DNA of 8,275 nucleotides from Pararhodospirillum photometricum DSM 122 (GCF_000284415.1 NC_017059.1:1618807-1627081), one strand, 5' to 3'; shown: positions 1 through 7,371, numbered from the stretch's first letter. Program-made: numbers and translations. The notes: a model not told the origin generated them from the sequence alone.

Positions 1-16
1 AGAGGGGGAGCGCATC

Positions 17-1120
17 ATGTGGGACATGGAGGGGTTGTTTTTTGGCAAAAGCACCTTCGAGGAAGGCGAGGAATATCTGCGGTTCAAGTTCCGTCTGCTG
101 TACGCCATTGTTTACTGTGGGTTTTTCCTCACCGCCTTGTTCCTAAGCACGGTGCATGCTGGACTCATCGAGTTCGATCCGGTCTTTCTCCGGTTTCACT
201 GGTTTTTCCTGCTGTCCACGCTGGTCATGGCGATCGTTTTGCGGGGACGGCGGCAGTGGATGTTTCCGGTCGCTTGGTATTATGCTGTTCTGGCCTTCGC
301 CAACTATGTCATGGCGTTCTTTTTCAACGTGATGGACGAGATGCGGGTGGTTTGGTTTTTCCTCAACATCCCGGCCGTTCATCTGATTTTGGGGCCTCTC
401 GCGGGAACCGTCACGGCGGCGGCGTCCATTGCCTTTATTCTGCTGGCCAACCCCCTGTTGGATCAGCCCTATTCCTTGAATGGCCAGATGACGATGATCA
501 TCGCCATCTTGTACATCACCGCCTTCATCCACGCCTTTACCGCCAAGTCGATCTCGTTTCACCATGCCATGGTCGAGGCCAACCAGCGCCTGCATGCCCT
601 GGCCACGCGCGATCCCCTGACCGACTTGCTCAACAGCCGCACCTATTACGCCCTGGGCGAGCGGCTGCTGCGCGCCAGCCAGCGTGGCGGGCGGCCGTGC
701 TGCGTGCTGTTCATCGACCTCGACCACTTCAAGCGGATCAACGACCAATACGGCCACGAAGCCGGCGACGATGTGCTGAAAACCGTGGCGGGCACCTTGC
801 GTCGGTCGGTTCGAGCTAGTGATCTGGTCGGGCGCATTGGCGGCGAGGAGTTTTCCTTGCTGTTGCCCGATACCGCCCTGGCCGGGGCCCTCGACCTGGG
901 GGAAAGCCTGCGCCGCGACATCGAGGCCTTGCGCATTCCCACCGGGTCGCTGGTCCTGGGGGTCACGGCCAGTATCGGCGTGGCCGAAAGCACAAGCGGC
1001 CAGAGCCTCGCCGAGATTCAGCGCCACGCCGATGAGGCGATGTACGTGGCCAAGCGCGAGGGTCGCAACCGGGTCACCACCCTGGCCACCGGGCACGATA
1101 CCCCGCGGCTGGTCGGATAG
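17..1120 (+). CDS. Membrane-anchored diguanylate cyclase (GGDEF protein)
   Basis: The 367-residue protein has a hydrophobic N-terminal half with about five to six membrane segments (roughly residues 25-48, 60-76, 83-104, 112-148 and 158-175). A short linker (about 180-198) leads to a C-terminal GGDEF domain (about 199-355). The domain opens with DPLTDLLNSR, carries the metal-binding stretch FIDLDHFK (D234) and has the active-site signature GGEEF at 275-279. An RxxD inhibitory site (RASD, 266-269) lies five residues before it, so product feedback looks intact. By family knowledge it makes cyclic di-GMP from two GTP. The membrane half presumably senses or anchors; I do not recognise it as a named sensor domain. 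The start is supported by GGGGGAG at 4-10, six bases before the ATG. A second ATG at 26 is possible but less well placed. Its link to the neighbouring importer is unknown. Confidence 0.95.
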   Translation: MWDMEGLFFGKSTFEEGEEYLRFKFRLLYAIVYCGFFLTALFLSTVHAGLIEFDPVFLRFHWFFLLSTLVMAIVLRGRRQWMFPVAWYYAVLAFANYVMAFFFNVMDEMRVVWFFLNIPAVHLILGPLAGTVTAAASIAFILLANPLLDQPYSLNGQMTMIIAILYITAFIHAFTAKSISFHHAMVEANQRLHALATRDPLTDLLNSRTYYALGERLLRASQRGGRPCCVLFIDLDHFKRINDQYGHEAGDDVLKTVAGTLRRSVRASDLVGRIGGEEFSLLLPDTALAGALDLGESLRRDIEALRIPTGSLVLGVTASIGVAESTSGQSLAEIQRHADEAMYVAKREGRNRVTTLATGHDTPRLVG

Positions 1121-1123
1121 AAG

Positions 1124-1138
1124 AAGGCTGGGGAGGCG
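1124..1138 (+). repeat. Shared 15-base motif in the convergent gap (half-copy of a palindrome)
   Basis: The 34-base gap between the convergent cyclase and stress-protein genes begins with AAGGCTGGGGAGGCG. The same 15 bases occur on the minus strand at 2047-2033, where they form one arm of a perfect hairpin. Here the second arm is replaced by a C-rich tract (nine Cs at 1140-1148, then A, then five Cs), so only an imperfect GGGG/CCCC stem is possible. Read on the minus strand, that stem is followed by AGCCTTCTTCT, which could weakly terminate the stress-protein transcript. I infer a degenerate copy of a dispersed terminator-like repeat. Confidence 0.5.
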
Positions 1139-1154
1139 GCCCCCCCCCACCCCC

Positions 1155-1982
1155 TCAGTGCGAGAGCAGGGTCGGCACGGTCATTTGCGAGATCAAGGGC
1201 CGGGTTACGCCGGTGCGAACCATGGCGTGCAGGCCCTGATGGCCGTAGGCCCCGAGCACCAGCAGGTCGCAGCCATAATCAGTAACGCGCGAGACCAGGG
1301 TGTCGGCAATCGACAGGCCATGGCGCGGCTCGCGCACGGGGGTTGCCGTGATGCCGTGGCGCAGCAGGTGGCGGACCAAGCCGCCCGACAGAGTCTCCAG
1401 ATCCAAGCTCATGTCGGCGGGCGGGGCGATCGACAACAGATAGACACTCTCGGCGGCCCGCATCAAGGGAATGGCATCGTTGACCGCGCGGGCTGCCTCG
1501 CGGGTGCCGTTCCAGCCCACAAGGACCCGCCGCCCAAGGGTCTCGAAGGCGCCGTGTCCGGGAATGACCAGCGCCGGCCGGCCGCAGTGGGCAACGACCT
1601 GCCCCACCAGATCGGCCGGAACCTCGCCCCCGGACTGGCTCTCGAGAAACTGACCAAGGATGGCGAGATCGCTGTCGCGTGCCCCTTCCAGGGTATGCTT
1701 GACCACATCGGCAGCCGTGCCCGGTGGCGCCAGATGGGCCTCGAAACGAACCTCGGCGGCCCGGGCTTGCTGACCAAAGCGCTCCAACGCATGGGCCCCC
1801 GTGTGGGTGGTCGTCTTGGGCAAGCCCTCGGGCAAGCCATAGGTCGGCACCACCCCGTCGATCTGGGCAAAGAGCGCACTGACATGGGCGTCAAAACGCC
1901 GCGCCAAGGCCAGGGTCACGCCAACCCGCCGACCGCACACCGCCGAACTATCGAGATGCACAAACAAATGCCTCGGCGTCAT
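1155..1982 (-). CDS. Tandem-domain universal stress protein (UspA family)
   Basis: The 275-residue protein has two UspA-like alpha/beta domains. The first (about 4-140) opens with HLFVHLDSS and ends with RPALVI; the second (about 151-275) opens with RVLVGWNGT and ends with VPTLL. The second carries the nucleotide-loop region GAYGHQGLHAMVRTGVT (244-260). The family pattern is G-2x-G-9x-G-(S/T); here TG stands where GS or GG is usual, so ATP binding is uncertain. I chose the ATG at 1982 because the protein aligns from MTPRHLFVHL and a purine-rich GGGGGGAGGGA tract lies directly upstream; a frame extension to 2033 would add 17 unlikely residues. It is cytoplasmic, and the family is linked to stress survival without a fixed reaction. 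It lies 77 bases downstream of livF on the same strand, so read-through from the importer operon is possible. Confidence 0.92.
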   Translation of the reverse strand: MTPRHLFVHLDSSAVCGRRVGVTLALARRFDAHVSALFAQIDGVVPTYGLPEGLPKTTTHTGAHALERFGQQARAAEVRFEAHLAPPGTAADVVKHTLEGARDSDLAILGQFLESQSGGEVPADLVGQVVAHCGRPALVIPGHGAFETLGRRVLVGWNGTREAARAVNDAIPLMRAAESVYLLSIAPPADMSLDLETLSGGLVRHLLRHGITATPVREPRHGLSIADTLVSRVTDYGCDLLVLGAYGHQGLHAMVRTGVTRPLISQMTVPTLLSH

Positions 1983-2020
1983 TCCCTCCCCCCTTTGTCT
2001 CCCCCCATGAACCGAGGGGC

Positions 2021-2043
2021 CTGGGGAGGCCACGCCTCCCCAG
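2021..2043 (-). terminator. Perfect 10-bp stem-loop after livF, possible terminator or repeat
   Basis: CTGGGGAGGC (2021-2030) pairs perfectly with GCCTCCCCAG (2034-2043) across a three-base loop, and a G-C pair beyond one mismatch can extend it. It sits 17 bases past the livF stop and 38 bases before the stress-protein start. On the minus strand it has no U-tract after it, so it is not a textbook intrinsic terminator there. The T-rich flank (2046-2058) is on the plus-strand side, where no gene needs terminating. It may act as an mRNA 3' stabiliser, a partial terminator, or a dispersed palindrome (see 1124-1138). Confidence 0.5.
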
Positions 2044-2059
2044 CCTTTTCTCTCTTTTC

Positions 2060-2857
2060 CTAAATCGCCAAATACGTCTGCCTCAACTCGGCATTATCAA
2101 GCACCTCCTGAGCCGTCCCATCAAAGACAATCTCCCCCATATCCATGATGATGGCCCGATCTGCCAAATGAAGTGCGGCAATGGCATTCTGCTCAACGAT
2201 AATCGTAGTAATCCCAAGCGTCTTCACACTCTCCAAGGTCCGCTCGATTTCCTTGACGATCACCGGCGCCAGCCCCTCATAGGGCTCATCGAGCAGCAAC
2301 AGCTTGATATCGCGCGCCAACGCCCGGCTGATGGCGAGCATCTGCTGCTCGCCGCCCGACAAGGTGATGCCTTCTTGGTGGCGCCGTTCCCCCAGCCGGG
2401 GAAACAGTTCGTAGATGCGGTCCAGCGACCAGCCCACGGGCGGCGCGATCTGGGCCAAGATCAGGTTTTCCTCCACGGTGAGTCCCGGAATGATGCGCCG
2501 GTCCTCGGGCACCAGAGCCACGCCGTTGCGCGCCGCTTGGTGAGCCTTCATGCGATGGAGCGGCTTGTGATCCAGCCAGATTTCACCGTGGCGCAGGTCC
2601 GGGTTGTCGAGCCGGGCCAAGGTCCGCAAGGTCGAAGTCTTGCCGGCGCCGTTGCGCCCGAGAAAGGCCAGGATCTCGCCCTCGCGAATGTCGAAGCTGA
2701 CGCCCTGCACCACATAGCTTTCGCCGTAATAGGCATGAACATCGCGGCAGTAAAAAAAGGCCGGCGCGGTGCCCAGGGACTGGATCGGCTTGAGGCCTGG
2801 CGCCTTTTTACCCTCGAGATCGGGCAGCACCAGGGTCGTGTCGGGAGCGGAACTCAT
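2060..2857 (-). CDS. livF: ABC importer ATP-binding protein, LivF type
   Basis: This is one of the two cytoplasmic ATPases of the Liv-type importer. The 265-residue protein has Walker A GRNGAGKT (67-74), a VPEDRRI segment (116-122) where LivF proteins usually have VPEGR, ABC signature LSGGEQQ (166-172) and Walker B LLLLDE (186-191). VEQN (221-224) sits where other ABC ATPases have the switch histidine, as is normal for LivF. The ABC fold starts near residue 35, leaving about 30 extra N-terminal residues compared with the usual LivF of about 235. No internal ATG precedes the fold, so the extension appears genuine. The start codon overlaps the livG stop as ATGA (2857-2854), suggesting translational coupling, and GGGAGG about nine bases upstream serves as SD. 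Assignment to the family is secure; the transported ligand is not known. Confidence 0.95.
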   Translation of the reverse strand: MSSAPDTTLVLPDLEGKKAPGLKPIQSLGTAPAFFYCRDVHAYYGESYVVQGVSFDIREGEILAFLGRNGAGKTSTLRTLARLDNPDLRHGEIWLDHKPLHRMKAHQAARNGVALVPEDRRIIPGLTVEENLILAQIAPPVGWSLDRIYELFPRLGERRHQEGITLSGGEQQMLAISRALARDIKLLLLDEPYEGLAPVIVKEIERTLESVKTLGITTIIVEQNAIAALHLADRAIIMDMGEIVFDGTAQEVLDNAELRQTYLAI

Positions 2858-3615
2858 AGATGGGCACCTCCCAGATAGGCTTCTTGAACCTTGGGGTTGC
2901 CCCGCACTTCATCGGGCGTCCCCTCGCAAATGATGGTGCCTTGGGCCAGCACCGTGATGCGGTCGGCCAGCGAGAACACCACGTGCATGTCGTGCTCGAT
3001 GATGACCTTGGTCAGGCCCCGCGCCTTGACCTCCTGGAGCAGGTCGATGGTGCGGTTGGTATCGTGGCGCGACATGCCGGCGGTGGGTTCGTCGAGCAGC
3101 AGCAAGCGCGGGCGCTGGACGAGACCCATGGCCATTTCCAAGCGCCGCTTGTCGCCGCGCGAGAGGTTGGCCGCCTCGCGGTGGCTTTGATCCTGGAGGC
3201 CCACGTCCTCCAGCATGCGCATCGCCTCCTCGCGTACCGCCTTGTCCTCGAACAGGCGGGCGAACGGATTGAAGCGAAACGACCCTTCGCGCTTGGCCAA
3301 CACCGGGATCATGACGTTTTGCAGCAAGCTGAGATCAGGAAAGATCTCGGGCGTTTGGAACACGCGCACCACGCCCTTCTGGTTGATCTCGTAGGGCTGC
3401 AAGCCGGTGATGGAGTCGCCCTCGAAGGTCACGGATCCGCTGTCGGGAACGAGGCGGCCGATGATGGCGTTGAGCAAGGTAGACTTGCCCGCGCCGTTGG
3501 GCCCGATGATGGCGTGGGTCTTGCCGCGCTCGATGGCGAGGTTGACGTTGTTGAGGGCGCGCAGACCACCGAAGCTCTTGAACACGTCCTTCACATGCAA
3601 CACGACGTCAGCCAT
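2854..3615 (-). CDS. livG: ABC importer ATP-binding protein, LivG type
   Basis: This is the partner ATPase of LivF, forming the nucleotide-binding heterodimer under LivH/LivM. The 253-residue length is normal for LivG. Visible motifs are Walker [10 protein letters not shown] (38-46), Q-loop VFQT (Q87), Walker B LLLLDE (171-176), a D-loop region after TAGMS, and switch histidine in IEHDM (H208). The signature is LSRGDKRR (151-158): the second glycine of LSGGQ is arginine and Q is aspartate. LivG-like proteins tolerate variation here, and the rest of the site looks functional. The gene overlaps the end of livM by 8 bases and the start of livF by 4. GGGAGGG about eight bases before the ATG is a good SD inside the livM coding region. 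Confidence 0.95.
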   Translation of the reverse strand: MADVVLHVKDVFKSFGGLRALNNVNLAIERGKTHAIIGPNGAGKSTLLNAIIGRLVPDSGSVTFEGDSITGLQPYEINQKGVVRVFQTPEIFPDLSLLQNVMIPVLAKREGSFRFNPFARLFEDKAVREEAMRMLEDVGLQDQSHREAANLSRGDKRRLEMAMGLVQRPRLLLLDEPTAGMSRHDTNRTIDLLQEVKARGLTKVIIEHDMHVVFSLADRITVLAQGTIICEGTPDEVRGNPKVQEAYLGGAHL

Positions 3616-4771
3616 GACGCTGGCCCTCCCGCGACGACGCCAACAGCTCTTGCGCCTGGGCCCGTTCCCGCACCAGCCGCCGGGCCAAGGTGACCAGCCG
3701 CCGGATGCCCTCCATGAGACCGCCCGGCAGGAAGATGACCACCAGCATGAACAAAACGCCTAAGGTCAGGTTCCAGCCGTCGCCCACAAAGGGGCTGAGA
3801 ACGAACACCAAGGGGTCTTCCAGGAAGCCCGGCAGAAAGGAAAAGACCTCGTGCAGGGTCTGGCTGTTGAAGCTGCTGAAGATGTTCTCGAAGTACTTGA
3901 TGAGCCCGGCGCCCAGCAGCGGCCCTACCAAGGTGCCGACCCCGCCCAGGATGGTCATGAGCACCACCTCGCCCGAGGCCGTCCACTGCATGCGCTCGGC
4001 ACCGGCCAAGGGGTCGGTGACGGCGAGCAAGCTGCCCGCCAGCCCCGCGTACATGCCCGACAAAATGAAGGCGGCGAGCAGGTGGGGGCGGGGGTGAAAG
4101 CCGGTGTAGAGCATGCGCGTCTGGTTCGACTTGATCGCCCGCAGCTTGAGGCCGAACGGCGAGTTGAAAATGCGCAAGGCCATGTAAAAGGCGCCAATCA
4201 AGATGATAGCACAGAAGTAAAAGCCGCTGTAACCCTGCATAGACAGGCCGAAAAAGCTGGTGGACGGCAGACCAGCGCCCGGCACGATGCCAAACAGGCG
4301 ATCAAGGATCCGGGCATCGCCCAGGGCCAACTGCAAGCCGGTCTCGCCGTTGGTGATCGGCGTGAGCACCGAATAGGCCATGTTGTAGGACATCTGGGCC
4401 AGGGCCAAGGTCAGGATCGAGAAGTAAATGCCCGAGCGCCGCAAGCAGACATAGCCAATCAGGGCGGCAAAGCCCCCGGCCAGTACGGTGGAAAACAGCA
4501 CCGCCGGCAGCACATTCATGGTCAGCAACTTGAACGACCACACGGCGGTATAAGAGCCCACGCCCAAAAACGCGGCATGACCGAAGGACAAGTAGCCGGT
4601 CAGGCCAAACAAAAGATTGAAGCCAATCGCAAAAATGCCGTAGATCGCGAATTTCTGCAAAAGATCGGGATACGCCGCGCCAAAGGGTATCAGCCAGAGC
4701 GGCATGGCGAGGATCACGGCGGAAAACACCGCCATCGTCAGCGCCTCGCGGCGGGGAGACTCCAGGGTCAT
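3608..4771 (-). CDS. livM: ABC importer permease, LivM type
   Basis: This 387-residue integral membrane protein is one of the two permeases forming the translocation path. Family landmarks are [16 protein letters not shown] (59-74), [16 protein letters not shown] (111-126), a cytoplasmic EAA-like coupling loop starting RAIKSNQTR (211-219) and [19 protein letters not shown] (266-284). The last helix ends in FLPGG (347-351), followed by a basic, arginine-rich C-terminal tail (357-387). Two segments look longer than in typical LivM: about 150-180, and about 296-335 before the last helix; both are probably extracytoplasmic. The ATG lies two bases after the livH stop, with GGAGAG about eight bases upstream as SD, and the end overlaps livG by 8 bases. 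Membrane topology is inferred from hydrophobicity by eye. Confidence 0.94.
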   Translation of the reverse strand: MTLESPRREALTMAVFSAVILAMPLWLIPFGAAYPDLLQKFAIYGIFAIGFNLLFGLTGYLSFGHAAFLGVGSYTAVWSFKLLTMNVLPAVLFSTVLAGGFAALIGYVCLRRSGIYFSILTLALAQMSYNMAYSVLTPITNGETGLQLALGDARILDRLFGIVPGAGLPSTSFFGLSMQGYSGFYFCAIILIGAFYMALRIFNSPFGLKLRAIKSNQTRMLYTGFHPRPHLLAAFILSGMYAGLAGSLLAVTDPLAGAERMQWTASGEVVLMTILGGVGTLVGPLLGAGLIKYFENIFSSFNSQTLHEVFSFLPGFLEDPLVFVLSPFVGDGWNLTLGVLFMLVVIFLPGGLMEGIRRLVTLARRLVRERAQAQELLASSREGQRHG

Positions 4772-4773
4772 GC

Positions 4774-5790
4774 TCAGCTCTCCATCACGCCCTTGCGGCC
4801 CATCAGGCCTCGGGGGCGGGTCAGCAAGATGACGACGGCCACGACGTAGATGATGATCTGGTCGATGCCGGGCACGAGGCTCTTAAAGAAGGTCATGGAG
4901 GCAAAGGACTGGAGAATGCCCAGCATGAACCCGGCCGCCACCGCGCCGCCCAGCGAGCCCATGCCGCCGACCACCACCACCACGAAGGACAACACCAAAA
5001 AGTCCATGCCCATGTGATAGTCAGGCGGCAGCACCGGGGTGTACATGACGCCGGCCAGACCGGCGACCACGGCGGCCAGACCGAACACCAAGGTGAAGCG
5101 GTTTTCGATGTCGATGCCCAGCAGGCCCACGGTCTCGCGATCGGCCATGCCGGCGCGCACGGTCATGCCGTAGGTGGTGCGTTGCAGGAAGGCAAACACC
5201 GCGCCAATCACCGAGAGCGAGAAGGCGAGGTAGATCAAGCGCCACCAGGGATAGGACAAGGTGTCGGACAGCCCGAACCACGCCCCCAGCGGCGCCGAGC
5301 CCGACACCCCGGGCGGCGCGCTTTGTGGAATGGGATTGGCGCCGAAAAAGGCTTTGACCACCTCTTGCAGGACAATCGCGAGGCCAAAAGTCACCAGGAT
5401 CTGCTCGGCGTGCGGCCGCTTGTAAAAATGGCGGATCAAGCCCCGTTCCATCACGAGGCCGATCAGCATCATCACCGGAATGGCCAGCAGGATCGACAAC
5501 GGTACGGTCCATTGCAAAATGCTGGTGCCGGTGGCGCCGAACCACTTCACAAGGTAGGGAACCTCCTTGTAGGCCTCGAAAAAGGTGATGCTCTCGTCGC
5601 GCACCCGCACCGAGGTATTGAGCAGCTTGTTCAGGGTGACCGTGCAAAAGGCACCCAGCATGAACAAGGCGCCGTGGGCGAAGTTGACAACCCCGAGGGT
5701 TCCAAAAACCAGTGTCAGGCCAAGGGCGATCAGCGCATACGCGCCCCCCTTGTCAAGTCCGTTTAGGACTTGCAGCAGAAATGCGTCCAT
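4774..5790 (-). CDS. livH: ABC importer permease, LivH type
   Basis: This 338-residue inner-membrane protein is the second permease half. It starts in the family manner with [21 protein letters not shown], and carries [13 protein letters not shown] (36-48), the coupling loop [16 protein letters not shown] (212-227), [13 protein letters not shown] (275-287) and a C-terminal TRPRGLMG (324-331). It is about 30 residues longer than classic LivH because of a polar insert around 58-92, between an early and the next transmembrane segment, probably periplasmic. The protein begins right at the conserved helix, so the ATG at 5790 is convincing. However, the 30 bases before it hold no recognisable SD, unlike the other genes of the operon. 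It is separated from the binding-protein gene by a stem-loop (5822-5862), so its expression may be set by partial read-through. Confidence 0.94.
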   Translation of the reverse strand: MDAFLLQVLNGLDKGGAYALIALGLTLVFGTLGVVNFAHGALFMLGAFCTVTLNKLLNTSVRVRDESITFFEAYKEVPYLVKWFGATGTSILQWTVPLSILLAIPVMMLIGLVMERGLIRHFYKRPHAEQILVTFGLAIVLQEVVKAFFGANPIPQSAPPGVSGSAPLGAWFGLSDTLSYPWWRLIYLAFSLSVIGAVFAFLQRTTYGMTVRAGMADRETVGLLGIDIENRFTLVFGLAAVVAGLAGVMYTPVLPPDYHMGMDFLVLSFVVVVVGGMGSLGGAVAAGFMLGILQSFASMTFFKSLVPGIDQIIIYVVAVVILLTRPRGLMGRKGVMES

Positions 5791-5821
5791 GGCGGTGGGC
5801 TTTCGCGTCGGCGGGAGACGA

Positions 5822-5862
5822 CGGAGCCGGCGGCCTGCCTCAGCGCGGGCCGCCGGTCTCCG
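5822..5862 (-). promoter_or_regulatory. Strong GC-rich stem-loop between binding-protein gene and livH
   Basis: On the plus strand CGGAG plus CCGGCGGCC (5822-5835) pairs with GGCCGCCGG (5848-5856) and CTCCG (5858-5862). This gives 14 base pairs with a single bulged base at 5857 and a 12-base loop. In the transcript it stands 15 bases after the binding-protein stop and 31 bases before the livH start. No U-run follows, so it is not a complete intrinsic terminator. Intercistronic hairpins of this kind often protect the upstream mRNA from 3' exonucleases or partly stop transcription, giving more binding protein than permease. That role is inferred here. Confidence 0.7.
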
Positions 5863-5877
5863 GGCGAGGATCGAAAA

Positions 5878-7245
5878 TCAGACCTCGTAGGGGCCGAGCT
5901 CGCCACCGAACATCGCCGGGTCGTAGGTCACGACATCGGCCGGCACTTCCTTGACCACTTCAAGCAGATCGAACTGGCTGCTCGGCTTCATATTGCCGCG
6001 CACGACGAGCACCCGCTTGAAGCACTGGTGGTCGGCGCCGCGATAGAGGGTCGGGCCATCGCCGGTGCCATCGAAACGATAATCTTCCAGGGCGCGGATC
6101 ACCGCCGGCGGGGCAAAGGTCCCGGCCCGCTCCACGGCGTCGGCATACAGCAGGGTCTGGACGTAGCAGGTCTGGGCCGCCTGCGACGGCGGGAAGCCAA
6201 AGGCCTGACCAAACGACTTGACGAAGGTCTGGGAGGCCTCGTCCTGCAAAGACCAGTTCCAGTTCTTGGTGCCAAGAATCCCCTTGATGTTCTCGCCGGC
6301 GCCCTGAGCCATCAGACGCGAGTAGAGCGGCACAACAATTTCAAAAGACTTGCCGTTGACCTGCTTGCCACGCAGCCCGAACTGCACGGCTTGGGTCAGG
6401 GAGTTGACCATGTCCTTGCCGTAGTGGTTCAAGATCAAGACGTCGGCGCCGGAATTGAGGATCGGCGTGAGATACTGCGAGAAGTCGCCGGCGCCCAGCG
6501 GGGTGCGCACGGTGGCCACGGTTTCCCAGCCCAGGGCTTCGGTAGCCTTTTTCAGCGACTCTTCTTGGGTCCAGCCCCAGGTGTAGTCAGCGGTCAGATG
6601 GTAGGCGCGGCGATCCGAGCCCAGTTCTTCCTTCAGCACGGGGGCCAGGGCGACACCCGACATGTAGGCATTGAAGAAGTGGCGGAAGCCATAGCGCCGC
6701 CGGTCCTTGCCCGTGGTGTCGTTAGAGTGGGTCAGGCCGTTCATGAAGATGACGCCCATTTCCTGGGCCAGGGCCTGCTGGGCGATGGCTTCGGCCGACG
6801 ACGAGCCGCCGGAGAACATCACCACGCCGTCCTTTTCGATCATGCGCTTGGCCGAGGCGCGGGCGGCGTCGGCCTTGGTCTGGGTGTCGCCGGTCACAAA
6901 CAGGACCTTCTTGCCCAAGATGCCGTTGCCGCGCAGGGCCAGCGGCTTCATCGTCTTGAGCAGACCGCCATCCCCCTCGCCGTTGATGTGCTTGACCGCC
7001 AGCTCAAAGGCCCGCAGTTCGTCGGCGCCCTCGTCGGCGTAGGCGCCGGTCTGCGGCACGTTGAAGCCAAAGGTCACGGTGCTGGCGCTGCCGGGGTCAT
7101 TGCGAAACGGCGTTTGCGCCCACGCGGGCCGGGTCAAGATCGTGGGCAGACTGAGCGCACCCAGCGCCGCACCGGCCGCCACCGTGCCCTTCAAAACGCC
7201 GCGACGGGAAACAGACGAGGTGGGGGTGTCATGGGTCTCCGACAT
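5878..7245 (-). CDS. Tat-exported ABC substrate-binding protein (Peripla_BP_6/LivK-like)
   Basis: This is the periplasmic receptor for the importer encoded downstream. The 455-residue precursor has a twin-arginine signal: SRRGVLKG (13-20), a hydrophobic stretch rich in alanine (21-36) and a likely cleavage site AWA|Q (43/44). The mature part follows the type I periplasmic-binding fold: TVTFGFNVPQTG (56-67), AFELAVKHIN (79-88), the ligand-loop-like GGSSSAEA (146-153), LTADYTWGW (217-225) and GAGDFSQYL...GADVL (251-270). Tat export implies folding before export. I chose the ATG at 7245 because it places the twin arginines at 14-15 and has AGGGAG about nine bases upstream. A TTG at 7296 would add 17 residues and is unlikely. 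The ligand cannot be read from sequence: amino acids, amides, urea and aromatic compounds are all known for this family. Confidence 0.93.
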   Translation of the reverse strand: MSETHDTPTSSVSRRGVLKGTVAAGAALGALSLPTILTRPAWAQTPFRNDPGSASTVTFGFNVPQTGAYADEGADELRAFELAVKHINGEGDGGLLKTMKPLALRGNGILGKKVLFVTGDTQTKADAARASAKRMIEKDGVVMFSGGSSSAEAIAQQALAQEMGVIFMNGLTHSNDTTGKDRRRYGFRHFFNAYMSGVALAPVLKEELGSDRRAYHLTADYTWGWTQEESLKKATEALGWETVATVRTPLGAGDFSQYLTPILNSGADVLILNHYGKDMVNSLTQAVQFGLRGKQVNGKSFEIVVPLYSRLMAQGAGENIKGILGTKNWNWSLQDEASQTFVKSFGQAFGFPPSQAAQTCYVQTLLYADAVERAGTFAPPAVIRALEDYRFDGTGDGPTLYRGADHQCFKRVLVVRGNMKPSSQFDLLEVVKEVPADVVTYDPAMFGGELGPYEV

Positions 7246-7246
7246 A

Positions 7247-7265
7247 CGATACGTCTCCCTTATCG
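7247..7265 (-). promoter_or_regulatory. Hairpin presenting the SD of the binding-protein gene in its loop
   Basis: On the minus strand CGATA (7265-7261) pairs with TATCG (7251-7247), enclosing the nine-base loop AGGGAGACG. The loop contains the SD AGGGAG, and the stem ends one base before the ATG. An A8 tract (7274-7267) directly precedes it. A 5-bp A/T-rich stem is weak and could be chance. If it forms, it would keep the SD exposed or tune initiation. Confidence 0.35.
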
Positions 7266-7273
7266 ATTTTTTT

Positions 7274-7324
7274 TCAGACAGTGAAATCAAGCACAACGCC
7301 CCCGATTCCGGGTGATCCGTTCAT
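7274..7324 (-). CDS. Possible 16-residue leader peptide upstream of the importer operon
   Basis: An open frame of 16 codons plus TGA reads MNGSPGIGGVVLDFTV. It has a perfect AGGAGG ten bases before the ATG and a second AGGAG just before the ATG. The stop is 28 bases before the binding-protein ATG. Five of its 16 residues are branched-chain (I, V, V, L, V), which is suggestive upstream of a Liv-type operon. There is no uninterrupted run of regulatory codons and I find no clear terminator/antiterminator pair, so classical attenuation is not demonstrated. It could instead couple translation, or be a chance frame. Confidence 0.35.
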   Translation of the reverse strand: MNGSPGIGGVVLDFTV

Positions 7325-7341
7325 GCTCCTGAAACCTCCTG

Positions 7342-7358
7342 ACGGGTCTTGCGCCCGT
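7342..7358 (-). promoter_or_regulatory. Small stem-loop in the operon leader
   Basis: ACGGG (7342-7346) pairs with CCCGT (7354-7358) around a seven-base loop. On the minus strand it lies just downstream of the proposed transcription start and immediately before the AGGAGG of the small leader frame, so it could affect access to that site. On the plus strand it is followed by five Ts (7358-7362), which resembles a short intrinsic terminator, but no plus-strand gene precedes it. Confidence 0.35.
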
Positions 7359-7371
7359 TTTTCTCTGGCTG

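Noticed and set aside
143..1150. 335-codon minus-strand frame opposite the cyclase
   Set aside because: The GGDEF protein on the other strand has unmistakable motifs; this is a composition-driven shadow.
819..2063. 414-codon plus-strand frame overlapping the cyclase end and the stress-protein gene
   Set aside because: It starts inside the GGDEF domain in another frame and then runs antisense to the UspA gene; low-complexity translation without motifs.
5770..7284. 504-codon plus-strand open frame opposite the binding-protein gene
   Set aside because: It is the antisense shadow of a clear Tat-exported binding protein; the translation is rich in H, G, R and Q with no domain, as expected from GC-rich codon bias.
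7280..7315. Sigma54 -24/-12 promoter for the importer operon
   Set aside because: The GG and GC dinucleotides near GGGGGCGTTGTGC are not at the required 10-base spacing.
7303..7320. Imperfect inverted repeat GATTCC...GGTGATC as an operator
   Set aside because: Only four of seven positions pair, which is near chance.
7341..7363. Plus-strand intrinsic terminator (ACGGG/CCCGT stem plus T5)
   Set aside because: The stem is only 5 bp and no plus-strand gene lies upstream to be terminated, so I kept it only as a leader stem-loop on the minus strand.
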